A DNA stretch of 64,000 nt, from positions 1,918,233 to 1,982,232 of the forward strand of contig NZ_OY771649.1 in NCBI RefSeq assembly GCF_963674925.1, read 5' to 3'. The translations under genes and the position numbers were made by a program. The number at the start of each line of letters is the position of its first letter. The stretch's first letter is position 1. The DNA comes from an uncultured Draconibacterium sp. GTDB lineage: Bacteria > Bacteroidota > Bacteroidia > Bacteroidales > Prolixibacteraceae. Shown piece after piece: positions 16,528 to 24,133 of this stretch. The notes below the pieces were generated by a model. The model searched no databases. It worked only from the letters and a program-made list of their open reading frames with translations, and was not told where the DNA came from.

Positions 16528-16657
16528 GGTATTACCTCCTCTGTTTTTACCGGCAGGAGGCAATGGGCTCCTAGCGGTAAGAGTTATTTTTTAATTCTCT
16601 ATGATACGGGCCTTCGTCCATATTAATTTTCGTTTTTTTTGAATTCGCTTGCAAAGG
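16528..16657 (-). promoter_or_regulatory. corA leader with mutually exclusive hairpins over the ribosome binding site
   Basis: A -7 box TACCTTTG (- strand, 16650-16657) predicts an untranslated leader of about 115 nt. In it TACCG-CT-AGGAG (16579-16568) can pair with CTCCT-GC-CGGTA (16559-16548). The same CCTCCT (16560-16555) is also complementary to the AGGAGG ribosome binding site at 16540-16535. The two pairings exclude each other, which is the logic of a translational riboswitch or thermosensor. It matches no Mg2+ or metal riboswitch class I know. Confidence 0.5.
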
Positions 16658-16836
16658 TAATTTTAAACGGCCAAACCACGGCCTTTGTTCCAAAAAATAT
16701 GTTAATGAACTCTTAATACCTCCCCAAACCGGGGTCATTAACAACTCGATAAGAAATGTTAACTCTAATTAACTTTAATTCTGTTCAACAATATATTTAA
16801 AGCACTAACTTTAAATCCGGAAACAAAAGAAACCTT

Positions 16837-17160
16837 ATGAGATGGATTTTTTACATAGTATGCTTTTTGCTTCTCGGAATCAATTCCGGAGGCGAAGATG
16901 TACTTCCGTCTCAGCCAACCTCGCGCGAAAGCTTCTGCGCTAAACAGATCAATCAAACGATTATAATCTCTCCCGATCAATTTATTTCGGAAGATTTGGA
17001 TACCGAATATTTTGCTCCGGGTCTGGGTATCGTAGTATCGAACGAACTACCTACTTATTTCTCCGGGAAGGGAAATGATGTTGACGCTTCTTTTCCGTCC
17101 GGGTACTCCTTTCTTTTATCGGCCTGGTTGATTGACCTTCCACCACCCTCTTTAGTGTGA
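16837..17160 (+). CDS. Small exported protein of unknown function
   Basis: 107 residues with a hydrophobic N-terminal helix (WIFYIVCFLLLGINS) that looks like a signal peptide, one Cys in the mature part (ESFCAKQ) and a mostly acidic-neutral body ending in a hydrophobic LLSAWLIDLPPPSLV. No family recognised. It lies divergent from corA. A stem-loop with arms GTTAATGA and TCATTAAC (16701-16742) is in the shared promoter region. It may form an operon with the next gene, 101 bp downstream. Confidence 0.5.
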   Translation: MRWIFYIVCFLLLGINSGGEDVLPSQPTSRESFCAKQINQTIIISPDQFISEDLDTEYFAPGLGIVVSNELPTYFSGKGNDVDASFPSGYSFLLSAWLIDLPPPSLV

Positions 17161-17261
17161 TCTAAAAGCGAGTATCACTGTGCCAACCCGAAATAGTATG
17201 GCAGGTTTATACTCCTATTCCGTTCAGGAAAAACAATTATTCACACTAAAAAAATACGATC

Positions 17262-17654
17262 ATGAGAACAATACTAAATTTTAATGAATACGCACAAAAT
17301 CAGGCAATTCACCTTGAAAAAGTTAATGATAGTTCAAACCAGGTAGAAATAGCAGAAGTAAACTATACTCCTGAAAGTAACCTGGAACTTTTGCTTCAAT
17401 CGCCATTGTTTATTCGTACACCACGAAACATAAAAATTACGGGAGACCGGCTGACATTAACACTGGAAGAATTTGTTCGGGCCGATTACCCCGACCGTGC
17501 GCCGGAGTTTGCCTGGGCCAGCTTTTTTTACCACACCTATGTACGGTTTCATCATATCTCGTTTTTGCTACCGGGCGATGATTTTTACATGATAAAATCG
17601 GCCTTACTTCCTGAAGCCCTTTATCTTAAAATTGTTTTAGGAATGGCAGATTAA
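17262..17654 (+). CDS. Cytoplasmic protein of unknown function
   Basis: 130 residues, no signal peptide or membrane helix. A distinctive central segment reads FVRADYPDRAPEFAWASFFYHTYVRFHH. No family recognised. The good ATG, a clear downstream terminator and codon use like the core genes support a real gene. Together with the 107-residue gene it forms a small + strand unit between the two arsenic operons. Confidence 0.55.
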   Translation: MRTILNFNEYAQNQAIHLEKVNDSSNQVEIAEVNYTPESNLELLLQSPLFIRTPRNIKITGDRLTLTLEEFVRADYPDRAPEFAWASFFYHTYVRFHHISFLLPGDDFYMIKSALLPEALYLKIVLGMAD

Positions 17655-17695
17655 TTGAGAGTTTTTGTTTTTGTAACCATAATGAGTTCATTAAA

Positions 17696-17732
17696 AGAGG
17701 GTATGCCATTTGGGCTACCCTCTTCGTTTTTC
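17696..17732 (+). terminator. Terminator after the 17262 gene
   Basis: AGAGGGTA (17696-17703) pairs with TACCCTCT (17716-17723), followed by a T-rich tail, 42 bp after the stop codon. Confidence 0.8.
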
Positions 17733-17752
17733 TGTTATTACCTTACGTTTTT

Positions 17753-18526
17753 TCAGGCCTTGATTTTCTCGTATAAGCCCAATAACTTTGTCTGATAAAT
17801 TTCTTTAATCTGCCCTTCAGCCTCGCCAATAGGTTTTACCGGAATCAGATCTTTTACCTCATCGGCCGACATGCCTGATTTAAAGAAAATGGAATGCGAT
17901 TTTTTTAATGTGGCCTCAACTGCTTTTTTGGCTTCTTTTTCTTCCAATCCGGTGGCTTCTGCCACTTTTAACATCTCTTCCCACTGAAACCAGAAATAAG
18001 TAGGTAACATTGCTGAAACAATGGCGTATCCTTCCAGCTTATTCTCTGCCACTTCGAAGTTCTTGCCCAAAGCTTTTACCAGTTTCATAAAGCTTTTTTT
18101 AGCCTTTTTGTCGGTTTCAGGATGGAAAGCTACTGGATTATAACCTTTGTTAATAAAGGATGTTGCGTTTGGAATCATGCGAATAACTTTTGCAGTTCCC
18201 AAAGCACCGGCAATTTTTTCGATGGTTACTTTTGGAGCCAGTGAAAGTACCTGCGTATCTTCTGTGACAACCTCTTTAATCGCCGCCAATGTTTCTGCCA
18301 TTACCGGCGGATGAACAGCCAAAACTACCAATTGTTGTTCTGCGGCATCCTGTGCCGACTCAGCAACTTCAATCTCCGGAAATAAATCTTTAAGCGCACT
18401 CAGCGTTTCGCTGTTTGGCTCGAATACTTTCACGTTCTCAAAAGCAACATTTTTGTTTTGAAACGCCCGTAAAAAAATCTTTGTGATCCGTCCGCCACCA
18501 ATAAATCCAATGGTTTTTGTTTTCAT
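17753..18526 (-). CDS. Pyrroline-5-carboxylate reductase-like protein (ProC family)
   Basis: 257 residues. N-terminal Rossmann fold with GFIGGGRITKIFLRAF, then the ProC-type blocks VVLAVHPPVMAETL, LSLAPKVTIEKIAGALG and VIRMIPNATSFINKGYNPV. Canonical ProC converts pyrroline-5-carboxylate to proline with NADPH. Here the C-terminal helix bundle departs from the usual DxVTSPGGTT region, so proline synthesis is not certain and another imine or keto-acid substrate is possible. Monocistronic, 126 bp after arsP on the same strand. Confidence 0.72.
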   Translation of the reverse strand: MKTKTIGFIGGGRITKIFLRAFQNKNVAFENVKVFEPNSETLSALKDLFPEIEVAESAQDAAEQQLVVLAVHPPVMAETLAAIKEVVTEDTQVLSLAPKVTIEKIAGALGTAKVIRMIPNATSFINKGYNPVAFHPETDKKAKKSFMKLVKALGKNFEVAENKLEGYAIVSAMLPTYFWFQWEEMLKVAEATGLEEKEAKKAVEATLKKSHSIFFKSGMSADEVKDLIPVKPIGEAEGQIKEIYQTKLLGLYEKIKA

Positions 18527-18652
18527 CTTTTTTGAGTTTTATTGTTAGTTGAAACGAGCATTATAGTAAATCCATTTTAAATGCAGAACCTTAGTAATGC
18601 GAGTTATATGAGTTTCAGCTGAAAGGCTATGTTTAAGAACGAATTGAAATAG

Positions 18653-19699
18653 TTACATCACATAGTTAAAAATGAAACCCACAATTACAATTCCGGTAGC
18701 AACAATACCCACAAACGCAGCTATTAATTGCCACTTTAAAACCTTCTTCAGGATGATAATTTCGGGAAGCGACAAGGCAATTACCGACATCATAAATGCC
18801 AGAGCAGTTCCCAGCGACACTCCTTTTTCGATAAGAACACTCACAATTGGGATAATTCCGGCGGCGTTGGAATACATGGGAACCCCCATTAAAATAGCCA
18901 GTGGAACACCATACCAGTTTTCTTTACCCAGCAAGGAGCCTAAAAAGTCTTCGGGAACATAACCGTGTGCTCCTGCCCCAACGGCAATACCGATAATAAT
19001 GTAAATCCAGATTTTACCCACAATTTCGCGTACCGAATCAAATCCTTTCTGAATACGGTCGCTAAACGAAAGCTTTTCTTCTTCGATGCCCTCTGCATTT
19101 GCTTTTACACTGTATACCCAATCGGCGACATATTTTTCCATTTTCAGTTTACCGATCAGCCACCCCGAAAGAATGGCAATCGTTAAACCGGTTACCACAT
19201 AAATAATTGCCACTTTCCATCCAAACAAACCTACGAGCAAAACAAGCGCAACCTCGTTAACCATTGGCGCGGCAATTAGAAACGAAAAAGTAACACCGAT
19301 TGGAATTCCTGCCTCAACAAAACCTAAAAACAAAGGAATTGCCGAGCACGAGCAAAAAGGAGTAACGATACCCAGCAAAGCAGCCATTATATTTCCGGTA
19401 AACAGCGATTTTCCCTGCAGCATTTTCCGGGTTTTTTCCGTAGAAAAATAGCTACGAATAATGCCCACTCCAAAAATTATCAGTACCAACAGTAGCATCA
19501 CTTTGGGCACTTCGAAAATAAAAAAGCGCAGTGTTTCGGTTAAATGTTTTCCGGCTGTCATTCCTGCCACATCATCGATAATTAAATCAGCAATATTTTG
19601 CAGGTTCATATACAGCAATAGCCATACAGGCATCATAAAAAGCGGTATTAACCAACCGTTTGTTTTTCTGTTTAAAAAAATCACTTTCTCTATCATCAC
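18653..19699 (-). CDS. arsP: ArsP-type permease (organoarsenical efflux family, UPF0718)
   Basis: 348 residues, eight or more membrane helices. The signature TPFCSCSAIPLFLGFVEAGIPIGVTFSFLIAAPMVNEVAL carries the FCSCS cysteines of the predicted-permease/ArsP family. Characterised ArsP proteins export trivalent organoarsenicals such as methylarsenite, and the neighbouring arsEFG genes fit that role. A TTCG-N8-CGAA site, the same half-sites as at the second arsR, lies 8 bp before the start, so it probably has its own arsenic-controlled promoter. Confidence 0.82.
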   Translation of the reverse strand: MMIEKVIFLNRKTNGWLIPLFMMPVWLLLYMNLQNIADLIIDDVAGMTAGKHLTETLRFFIFEVPKVMLLLVLIIFGVGIIRSYFSTEKTRKMLQGKSLFTGNIMAALLGIVTPFCSCSAIPLFLGFVEAGIPIGVTFSFLIAAPMVNEVALVLLVGLFGWKVAIIYVVTGLTIAILSGWLIGKLKMEKYVADWVYSVKANAEGIEEEKLSFSDRIQKGFDSVREIVGKIWIYIIIGIAVGAGAHGYVPEDFLGSLLGKENWYGVPLAILMGVPMYSNAAGIIPIVSVLIEKGVSLGTALAFMMSVIALSLPEIIILKKVLKWQLIAAFVGIVATGIVIVGFIFNYVM

Positions 19700-19706
19700 T
19701 TTTCCA

Positions 19707-19722
19707 TTCGTATTTTTACGAA
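19707..19722 (-). promoter_or_regulatory. Candidate ArsR site upstream of arsP
   Basis: TTCG-N8-CGAA (19707-19722; spacer TATTTTTA) has the same half-sites and spacer length as the sites at 21484-21501 and 21836-21855 around the second arsR. Confidence 0.5.
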
Positions 19723-19796
19723 CTATTCTTTTAAAATTTTTTATCTCTACAATAGCTTTTAAATCCTATTCTGTGGTTTATTAACAGCCATAAAAA

Positions 19797-20021
19797 TTAG
19801 CCACAGCAGCAACACTTTGGCTTCTCTGGCATCTGCTCTCCCAATAGCTTGCGAATATCATCGGCACAACATTTTCCTGAAGGATTTAGCGTTTTACAAT
19901 CCGACCCGGTACATGCCCCGGTTGTTTCTTTTATATCCTGCAAACTTTTTGCACCCTTATCCATTGCAGACCGGATTTCTGCTTCACTTATATTTTTACA
20001 ATAACAGATTAACTTATCCAT
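19797..20021 (-). CDS. BFD-like [2Fe-2S] protein with cysteine-rich tail
   Basis: 74 residues. The bacterioferritin-associated-ferredoxin-like fold is marked by C6 and C8 in CYC and C37 and C42 in GACTGSDC. Extra cysteines follow (C51-C52 and a terminal CCCC at 70-73) that could bind a soft metal or arsenite. The ATG at 20021 overlaps the end of arsG by 13 bp, indicating translational coupling. An electron-transfer role for the ArsEF reductase or a metallochaperone role is inferred only from context. Confidence 0.78.
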   Translation of the reverse strand: MDKLICYCKNISEAEIRSAMDKGAKSLQDIKETTGACTGSDCKTLNPSGKCCADDIRKLLGEQMPEKPKCCCCG

Positions 20022-20722
20022 GGTAAAATAAAAAGCGTTAGAATATAATAAATACCCACACCAATAAACAGCACAGCAATTATACGACGAAACCAAATCT
20101 CAAAGGTTTTCATTTTGTTGTACAGATTACCGATGGAGCCTACACTAAAAGCTATTAACCAGGCAAAAATGATAACCGGAATACCGGTTGCCACGGCAAA
20201 AACTATTGGTAGATACAGTCCACCGGCGCTGCTAATGGTCATCGGAATCAGTATTCCAAAATAAAGAACGCCACTGTACGGGCAAAAAGCCAGTGCAAAT
20301 ACAATTCCCAGCAACAACACGCCCCAAAATCCGCTATTCGACCTATTTTGCATCTTCTCAGTAAGCGAGCCAACTCCCGGGATGGTTAACTTCAAAACAC
20401 CTAGCATAAAAAGGCCAATTATAATAAGTAACGGACCTAAAATTTTTTCGCCCCAGGTTTGAAAAAAAGACGAGAACTCGAACTGGCTGGCACCAAAAAA
20501 GAACAGCAAACCGATGGCGGTATACGAAAAGGCACGTCCTAAAGTATAAACCAAACCGTTAAAAAATACTTTTTTCTGGCTGGTAATATCTTTACTGATG
20601 TAGCCAATTGCCGTTATATTGGTTGCCAGCGGACAAGGGCTTATAGCTGTCATAAGCCCCAGCATAAGTGCCGACAATATCGGAATTTCCGAGTTCTCAA
20701 AAATTGTTTGTAATACCTCCAT
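20009..20722 (-). CDS. arsG: ArsG-family aromatic arsenical efflux permease
   Basis: 237 residues, six membrane helices, DsbD/CcdA-like. C30 in AISPCPLATN and C147 in FCPYSG match the paired intramembrane cysteines of this fold. In the described Shewanella arsEFG system, ArsG exports trivalent aminoaromatic arsenicals made by ArsEF. Here it follows arsF by 6 bp and overlaps the [2Fe-2S] gene. Family membership rests on motif and gene order. Confidence 0.85.
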   Translation of the reverse strand: MEVLQTIFENSEIPILSALMLGLMTAISPCPLATNITAIGYISKDITSQKKVFFNGLVYTLGRAFSYTAIGLLFFFGASQFEFSSFFQTWGEKILGPLLIIIGLFMLGVLKLTIPGVGSLTEKMQNRSNSGFWGVLLLGIVFALAFCPYSGVLYFGILIPMTISSAGGLYLPIVFAVATGIPVIIFAWLIAFSVGSIGNLYNKMKTFEIWFRRIIAVLFIGVGIYYILTLFILPWIS

Positions 20723-20728
20723 AATGGA

Positions 20729-21166
20729 TTAGAGCATCGCGTCGATTTCTGACTTTAACCGCTTTTCAAATTTTTCGGGTTTGGTTCGCGCATTCATAAA
20801 TCCGGCACTGGTAAGGTCAACCATTTTGTCGCCTTTTACCAACAGCAGGGTTTGTCCACTAATTTTGTACTTTTTCACCAAAGGATTATCTTTTTCTTTT
20901 TCGCGATTGATCGACTCGAAAGTTACTTTCCCTTTATAGTTTTCTTCAATAGTTTCTTTGGCTACTTTTTCCACTGCTTCGCAAGTAACACAGCGTTTTG
21001 TTGCATGAAAATAATAGGCTTTTACTTCACTTGATTGCGGAGTAACTGCACAACCGTCTGCCGGTGCACTCGGACCGCCTTTAGCTGAACCGGAACAACA
21101 TTGAGCATTTGCTGAAATTGCTCCAATAAAAAGCAGAATACTTAAAATACTAATTAATTTCTTCAT
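20729..21166 (-). CDS. arsF: ArsF-family exported thioredoxin-like protein (nitroaromatic arsenical reduction)
   Basis: 145 residues. Signal peptide about 1-21 (ending SANAQ), a Cys-rich linker (CC at 23-24, C39) and a thioredoxin-like domain with C59-V-T-C62 in KRCVTCEAV. ArsF is the larger partner of ArsE in reducing nitrophenyl arsenicals. The exported location suggests reduction in the periplasm, with electrons perhaps passed across the membrane by the CcdA-like ArsG; that last point is inference. It sits between arsE (60 bp) and arsG (6 bp). Confidence 0.82.
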   Translation of the reverse strand: MKKLISILSILLFIGAISANAQCCSGSAKGGPSAPADGCAVTPQSSEVKAYYFHATKRCVTCEAVEKVAKETIEENYKGKVTFESINREKEKDNPLVKKYKISGQTLLLVKGDKMVDLTSAGFMNARTKPEKFEKRLKSEIDAML

Positions 21167-21226
21167 AATAGTACGGTTAAAGGTTGATGATATTTCTTTT
21201 TCCTAAATCGTTTTTGTCGCTAATTG

Positions 21227-21457
21227 CTACGACAATAATTCTTTTAATTCTTTATCTCCGGGAAGTCGTCCACTCATAATTACTTTCCCGTCGACTACCA
21301 GTGCCGGTGTATTCATAACACCAAACTGCATGATCTTATAAATGTCTTCTACTTTTTCGATCGATGCCTCAACGCCCAATTCACTTACAGCATTCCTTGT
21401 CCTTTCTTCCAGCTTTTTGCACTTTGCACAGCCGGTTCCTAAAACTTTTATATCCAT
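21227..21457 (-). CDS. arsE: ArsE-like small thioredoxin/glutaredoxin-fold protein
   Basis: 76 residues, the TM0996/MTH895 type of mini-thioredoxin, with redox pair C10-A-K-C13 in GTGCAKCKKLE, the cis-proline in NTPALVVDGK and a SGRLPG end. First structural gene after the second arsR. Position before arsF-arsG matches arsEFG order, hence the symbol; taken alone it could be a general thioredoxin. Confidence 0.8.
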   Translation of the reverse strand: MDIKVLGTGCAKCKKLEERTRNAVSELGVEASIEKVEDIYKIMQFGVMNTPALVVDGKVIMSGRLPGDKELKELLS

Positions 21458-21483
21458 CTTTCTTTTGGTTTTTTTGATTTATT

Positions 21484-21501
21484 GTTCGCTGAAACACGAA
21501 C
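21484..21501 (-). promoter_or_regulatory. Candidate ArsR site between arsR and arsE
   Basis: GTTCG-N8-CGAAC, with the same half-sites and spacer as the site upstream of this arsR. It lies just before arsE, suggesting a second regulated promoter inside the operon. Confidence 0.5.
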
Positions 21502-21516
21502 GATTTGCATAAATTT

Positions 21517-21816
21517 TTAATCTATTTTCAAAAAGTTCTTGAATAACTCCTGCGCTTCTGCCCAGTTCTCTTTGTTCACACAATATTTAATTCGGGGAGC
21601 TTCAATTTCGCCCTGAATCAATCCTGCATCCTTTAATTCTTTTAAATGTTGCGACAAAGTTGACTTTGCAATTGGCAGCTCGTCACTTAAATCGCCACTG
21701 TAGCAACAACTCTGTTTGCCCAGCAACTGCAATACATACACACGCACCGGATGGCCGAGCGCTTTTGCATAGCGGGCTATTTTTTGTTGCTGATCTGTAA
21801 TAGTTTTTACTTCCAT
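21517..21816 (-). CDS. arsR: ArsR-family repressor of the arsEFG operon
   Basis: 99 residues, winged helix. Recognition region CCYSGDLSDELPIAKSTLSQHLKELKDAGLIQGEI; C37-C38 plus C79 in KYCVN are candidate arsenical ligands. It is a paralogue of the 15149-15484 repressor, with a similar DELP...HLKELK(D/E)AGLIQG block, but has an extra adjacent cysteine and different predicted operator half-sites (GTTCG rather than GACG). It is divergent from gpx. Confidence 0.88.
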   Translation of the reverse strand: MEVKTITDQQQKIARYAKALGHPVRVYVLQLLGKQSCCYSGDLSDELPIAKSTLSQHLKELKDAGLIQGEIEAPRIKYCVNKENWAEAQELFKNFLKID

Positions 21817-21828
21817 TAATTTTCACAT

Positions 21829-21855
21829 TGTTCGTTGTTCGCAAAAGTACGAACA
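21829..21855 (-). promoter_or_regulatory. Candidate operator of the second arsR
   Basis: TGTTCG-N8-CGAACA (21836-21855), a perfect 6-bp inverted repeat, with an extra TGTTCGT half-site at 21829-21835. It starts 13 bp upstream of the arsR start. Confidence 0.65.
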
Positions 21856-21904
21856 GTTTTTCAAAATATGAATTTATCCTTCCTTTTATTCGTATTTATT
21901 TTAT

Positions 21905-21955
21905 ATCGCTTGCGACATATAAAAACAATCTCTATATTTGTATCGTGTGCGACAT
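21905..21955 (+). promoter_or_regulatory. gpx promoter with a repeated putative regulator site
   Basis: -33 TTG (21910-21912), 20 bp spacer, -7 TATATTTG (21933-21940). The 14-bp motif ATCGNNTGCGACAT occurs twice, at 21905-21918 over the -33 box and at 21942-21955 over the expected start site. Each copy contains a short palindrome (TCGC-TT-GCGA; TCG-TGTG-CGA). The layout suits a repressor such as the nearby OhrR-like protein; that link is inferred. Confidence 0.6.
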
Positions 21956-21989
21956 TTTAACAAGAAACAGATAAGAAAACAATTAGACA

Positions 21990-22475
21990 ATGGAAAATAA
22001 TTTTTATCAATTTAAAGCAACAAGCTTGCAGAGCAAAGAAGTTGCCATGGACAGCTACAAAGGGAAAACCGTTTTAGTAGTAAACACGGCCAGCAAATGT
22101 GGATTAACACCACAGTTTGAAGGGCTGGAACAACTGTACAAAGAATACAAAGACAAAGGACTGGTGATTCTGGGATTTCCGTGCAACCAGTTTGCCAACC
22201 AGGAACCCGGCGACGAAAAATCAATTGCCGAAGGTTGCCTGCTAAACTACGGAGTAACCTTCCCCATGTTCTCGAAAATAGATGTAAACGGAGAAAATGC
22301 ACATCCGATTTACAAGTATCTGAAAAAAGAATTGGGCGGAATTTTGGGAAGTAAGATCAAATGGAACTTTACGAAATTTCTGATCGATGCAGAAGGTAAT
22401 CCGGTAAAACGGTTTGCGCCAACAACAAAACCGGAAAAACTGGAAGGGCACATTGCAAAACTTTTACAGAATTAA
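21990..22475 (+). CDS. gpx: Glutathione peroxidase-family (thiol) peroxidase
   Basis: 161 residues; reduces H2O2 and organic hydroperoxides, in bacteria mostly at the expense of thioredoxin. Peroxidatic C37 in NTASKCGLTPQ, C65 with Q67 and N70 in FPCNQFANQEPG, and WNFTKF complete the active-site set. The catalytic residue is Cys, not selenocysteine. No signal peptide. It has a well-formed promoter with a doubled operator-like motif, and an OhrR-like regulator is the next gene. Confidence 0.93.
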   Translation: MENNFYQFKATSLQSKEVAMDSYKGKTVLVVNTASKCGLTPQFEGLEQLYKEYKDKGLVILGFPCNQFANQEPGDEKSIAEGCLLNYGVTFPMFSKIDVNGENAHPIYKYLKKELGGILGSKIKWNFTKFLIDAEGNPVKRFAPTTKPEKLEGHIAKLLQN

Positions 22476-22510
22476 ATTTTTATAATACGCGAAGATTATT
22501 CGCAGCAAAT

Positions 22511-22547
22511 GAAGCCGCTGATGACACCCTTCAGCGACTTCGTTTTT
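22511..22547 (+). terminator. Terminator after gpx
   Basis: GAAGCCGCTGA (22511-22521) pairs with TCAGCGACTTC (22531-22541) with one mismatch, followed by GTTTTTT. Confidence 0.7.
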
Positions 22548-22572
22548 TATCTTTACACAAAAAATAAATAAC

Positions 22573-23016
22573 ATGGATTTCGAACAGTTAAAACTCAGTA
22601 ATCAGCTTTGTTTCCCCATTTATGCGGCTTCGCGTTTAATAACACGCACGTATCAGCCAATGCTCGATGAGCTGGGAATTACCTACCCGCAATACCTGGT
22701 TTTAATGGTGCTTTGGGAAAGCGATTCCATGCCGGTAAATACAATTGCCAAAAAACTGATCCTGAACACCAACACCATTACTCCGCTTTTGAAAAGGATG
22801 GAAGCACAGGGAATTGTTAAACGCACCCGATCGGATGAAGATGAACGAAAAGTAACGGTAAGCCTTACTGATAAAGGGCAACAATTACGTACTCAGGCAG
22901 CAGAAATACCGGGAAAGCTGGCAGCTCAACTTGATACCGACAAAATCTCGGTTGAAGAATTGATTGATCTTAGAGAAAAACTTAACCGCCTGATTGATTC
23001 GATGACAGAAAAATAA
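22573..23016 (+). CDS. MarR-family peroxide-sensing regulator (OhrR-like)
   Basis: 147 residues. Winged-helix MarR protein with the OhrR N-terminal pattern LSNQLCFPIYAASRLITRTY; C13 corresponds to the single reactive Cys of OhrR that is oxidised by organic peroxides. DNA-binding wing DEDERKVTVSLTDKG. Its neighbour is a thiol peroxidase rather than ohr, and the doubled motif in the gpx promoter is a plausible target. A TATCTTTA box lies just upstream of the start. Confidence 0.88.
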   Translation: MDFEQLKLSNQLCFPIYAASRLITRTYQPMLDELGITYPQYLVLMVLWESDSMPVNTIAKKLILNTNTITPLLKRMEAQGIVKRTRSDEDERKVTVSLTDKGQQLRTQAAEIPGKLAAQLDTDKISVEELIDLREKLNRLIDSMTEK

Positions 23017-23114
23017 TTCGACAGCTCTCAAAACTTCTCCGGTATTTCCCTCCCTTAATCACAGCCCCTTGCGCATAAATTTCCTAAATTCGCAGCAAAT
23101 TCAAATGCGTAAAA

Positions 23115-24110
23115 ATGAATCAGCGATTTCTTCTCCTACTAGGATTGATCCTTATTTTTCAAGCCTGTAACACCGGCACATCAAAATACATTGCCAATAA
23201 CGGAACTATTTACGGCACTTATTACAGCATTAAATATGAAAGCCCGAACGGCGAAGACCTGCAGACCGGCATTGATGATGAACTGCAACGCCTGTCGCGC
23301 ATTTTTTCGCATTACGATAAGGTGGCAACCATTACAAAAGTAAATAACAACACTCCCGTTGAGCTCGAACCCGAATTTGTTACCTGTTTCGAACGGGCTG
23401 AAGAAATTTCAAAGATTACCAATGGTGCTTTTGATATTACTGCCGGTCCGCTGATTAGCGCATGGGGATTTGGCCCCGAAGACCGCCAAAAAATGACAGA
23501 AGAAAAGGTTGATTCGCTAAAACAAATTTGTGGCTATAAAAAGATTCGCCTCGAGAATGGTAAAATCATAAAGGAAAATCCTCATATGACCATAAATATG
23601 AGTGCCATTGCCAAAGGTTACACCTGCGATTTAATCGGTGAGTTTCTGCAAAAGAAAGGCTGTCTGAATTACATGGTGGATATTGGCGGCGAAGTGGTTG
23701 CAAAGGGCGTGAATGATAAAAGTAAAGTGTGGACAATCGGGATTCGCAAGCCTATTGAAAATCCTTTTGAGAACGAGTTAAGTGCAGCTTTAATGTTGGA
23801 TAACCGCGCCATGGCAACATCAGGTAATTACCTCAACTTTTATGAAGAAGACGGCAAAAAATATGCGCACACTATCGATCCTATCTCCGGCTACCCCGTA
23901 CAACACAGTTTGTTAAGTGCCTCAGTAGTTGCCAACGATTGTATGACTGCCGATGCCTTTGCCACCGCTTTTATGGTTTTGGGGAAAGATGCAGGAATTG
24001 AAATTGCACGACAGGTGCCGGGAATGGAAATCTATTTTATTTATGCCGACGACAATGGTGAGAACCAGGTTTACATGTCGGAAGGTTTTGGCGAAATGTT
24101 ACGAAAATAA
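23115..24110 (+). CDS. apbE: FAD:protein FMN transferase (ApbE family), lipoprotein
   Basis: 331 residues; attaches FMN covalently to threonine in flavoproteins such as NqrB/NqrC or RnfG at the outer face of the inner membrane. Lipoprotein signal LILIFQAC with lipidated C18. Family motifs: DITAGPLISAWGFGP, MSAIAKGYTCDLIGE, YMVDIGGEVVAKG, HTIDPISGYPV and the Mg-binding end MTADAFATAFMVLG. No nqr or rnf genes are in the window. Confidence 0.92.
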   Translation: MNQRFLLLLGLILIFQACNTGTSKYIANNGTIYGTYYSIKYESPNGEDLQTGIDDELQRLSRIFSHYDKVATITKVNNNTPVELEPEFVTCFERAEEISKITNGAFDITAGPLISAWGFGPEDRQKMTEEKVDSLKQICGYKKIRLENGKIIKENPHMTINMSAIAKGYTCDLIGEFLQKKGCLNYMVDIGGEVVAKGVNDKSKVWTIGIRKPIENPFENELSAALMLDNRAMATSGNYLNFYEEDGKKYAHTIDPISGYPVQHSLLSASVVANDCMTADAFATAFMVLGKDAGIEIARQVPGMEIYFIYADDNGENQVYMSEGFGEMLRK

Positions 24111-24133
24111 AAAAGCCGGTTATTTACCGGCTT
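24111..24133 (-). terminator. Terminator overlapping the end of the 24120 gene
   Basis: AAGCCGGT (24113-24120) pairs with ACCGGCTT (24126-24133). On the - strand it is followed by a T-rich run. The stop codon of the - strand gene lies in the loop, and the hairpin also ends apbE from the other side. Confidence 0.75.

Noticed and set aside
16528..16657. Known Mg2+ riboswitch (M-box) or yybP-ykoY element upstream of corA
   Set aside because: The conserved nucleotides of those classes are not visible; only the pairing logic supports a switch.
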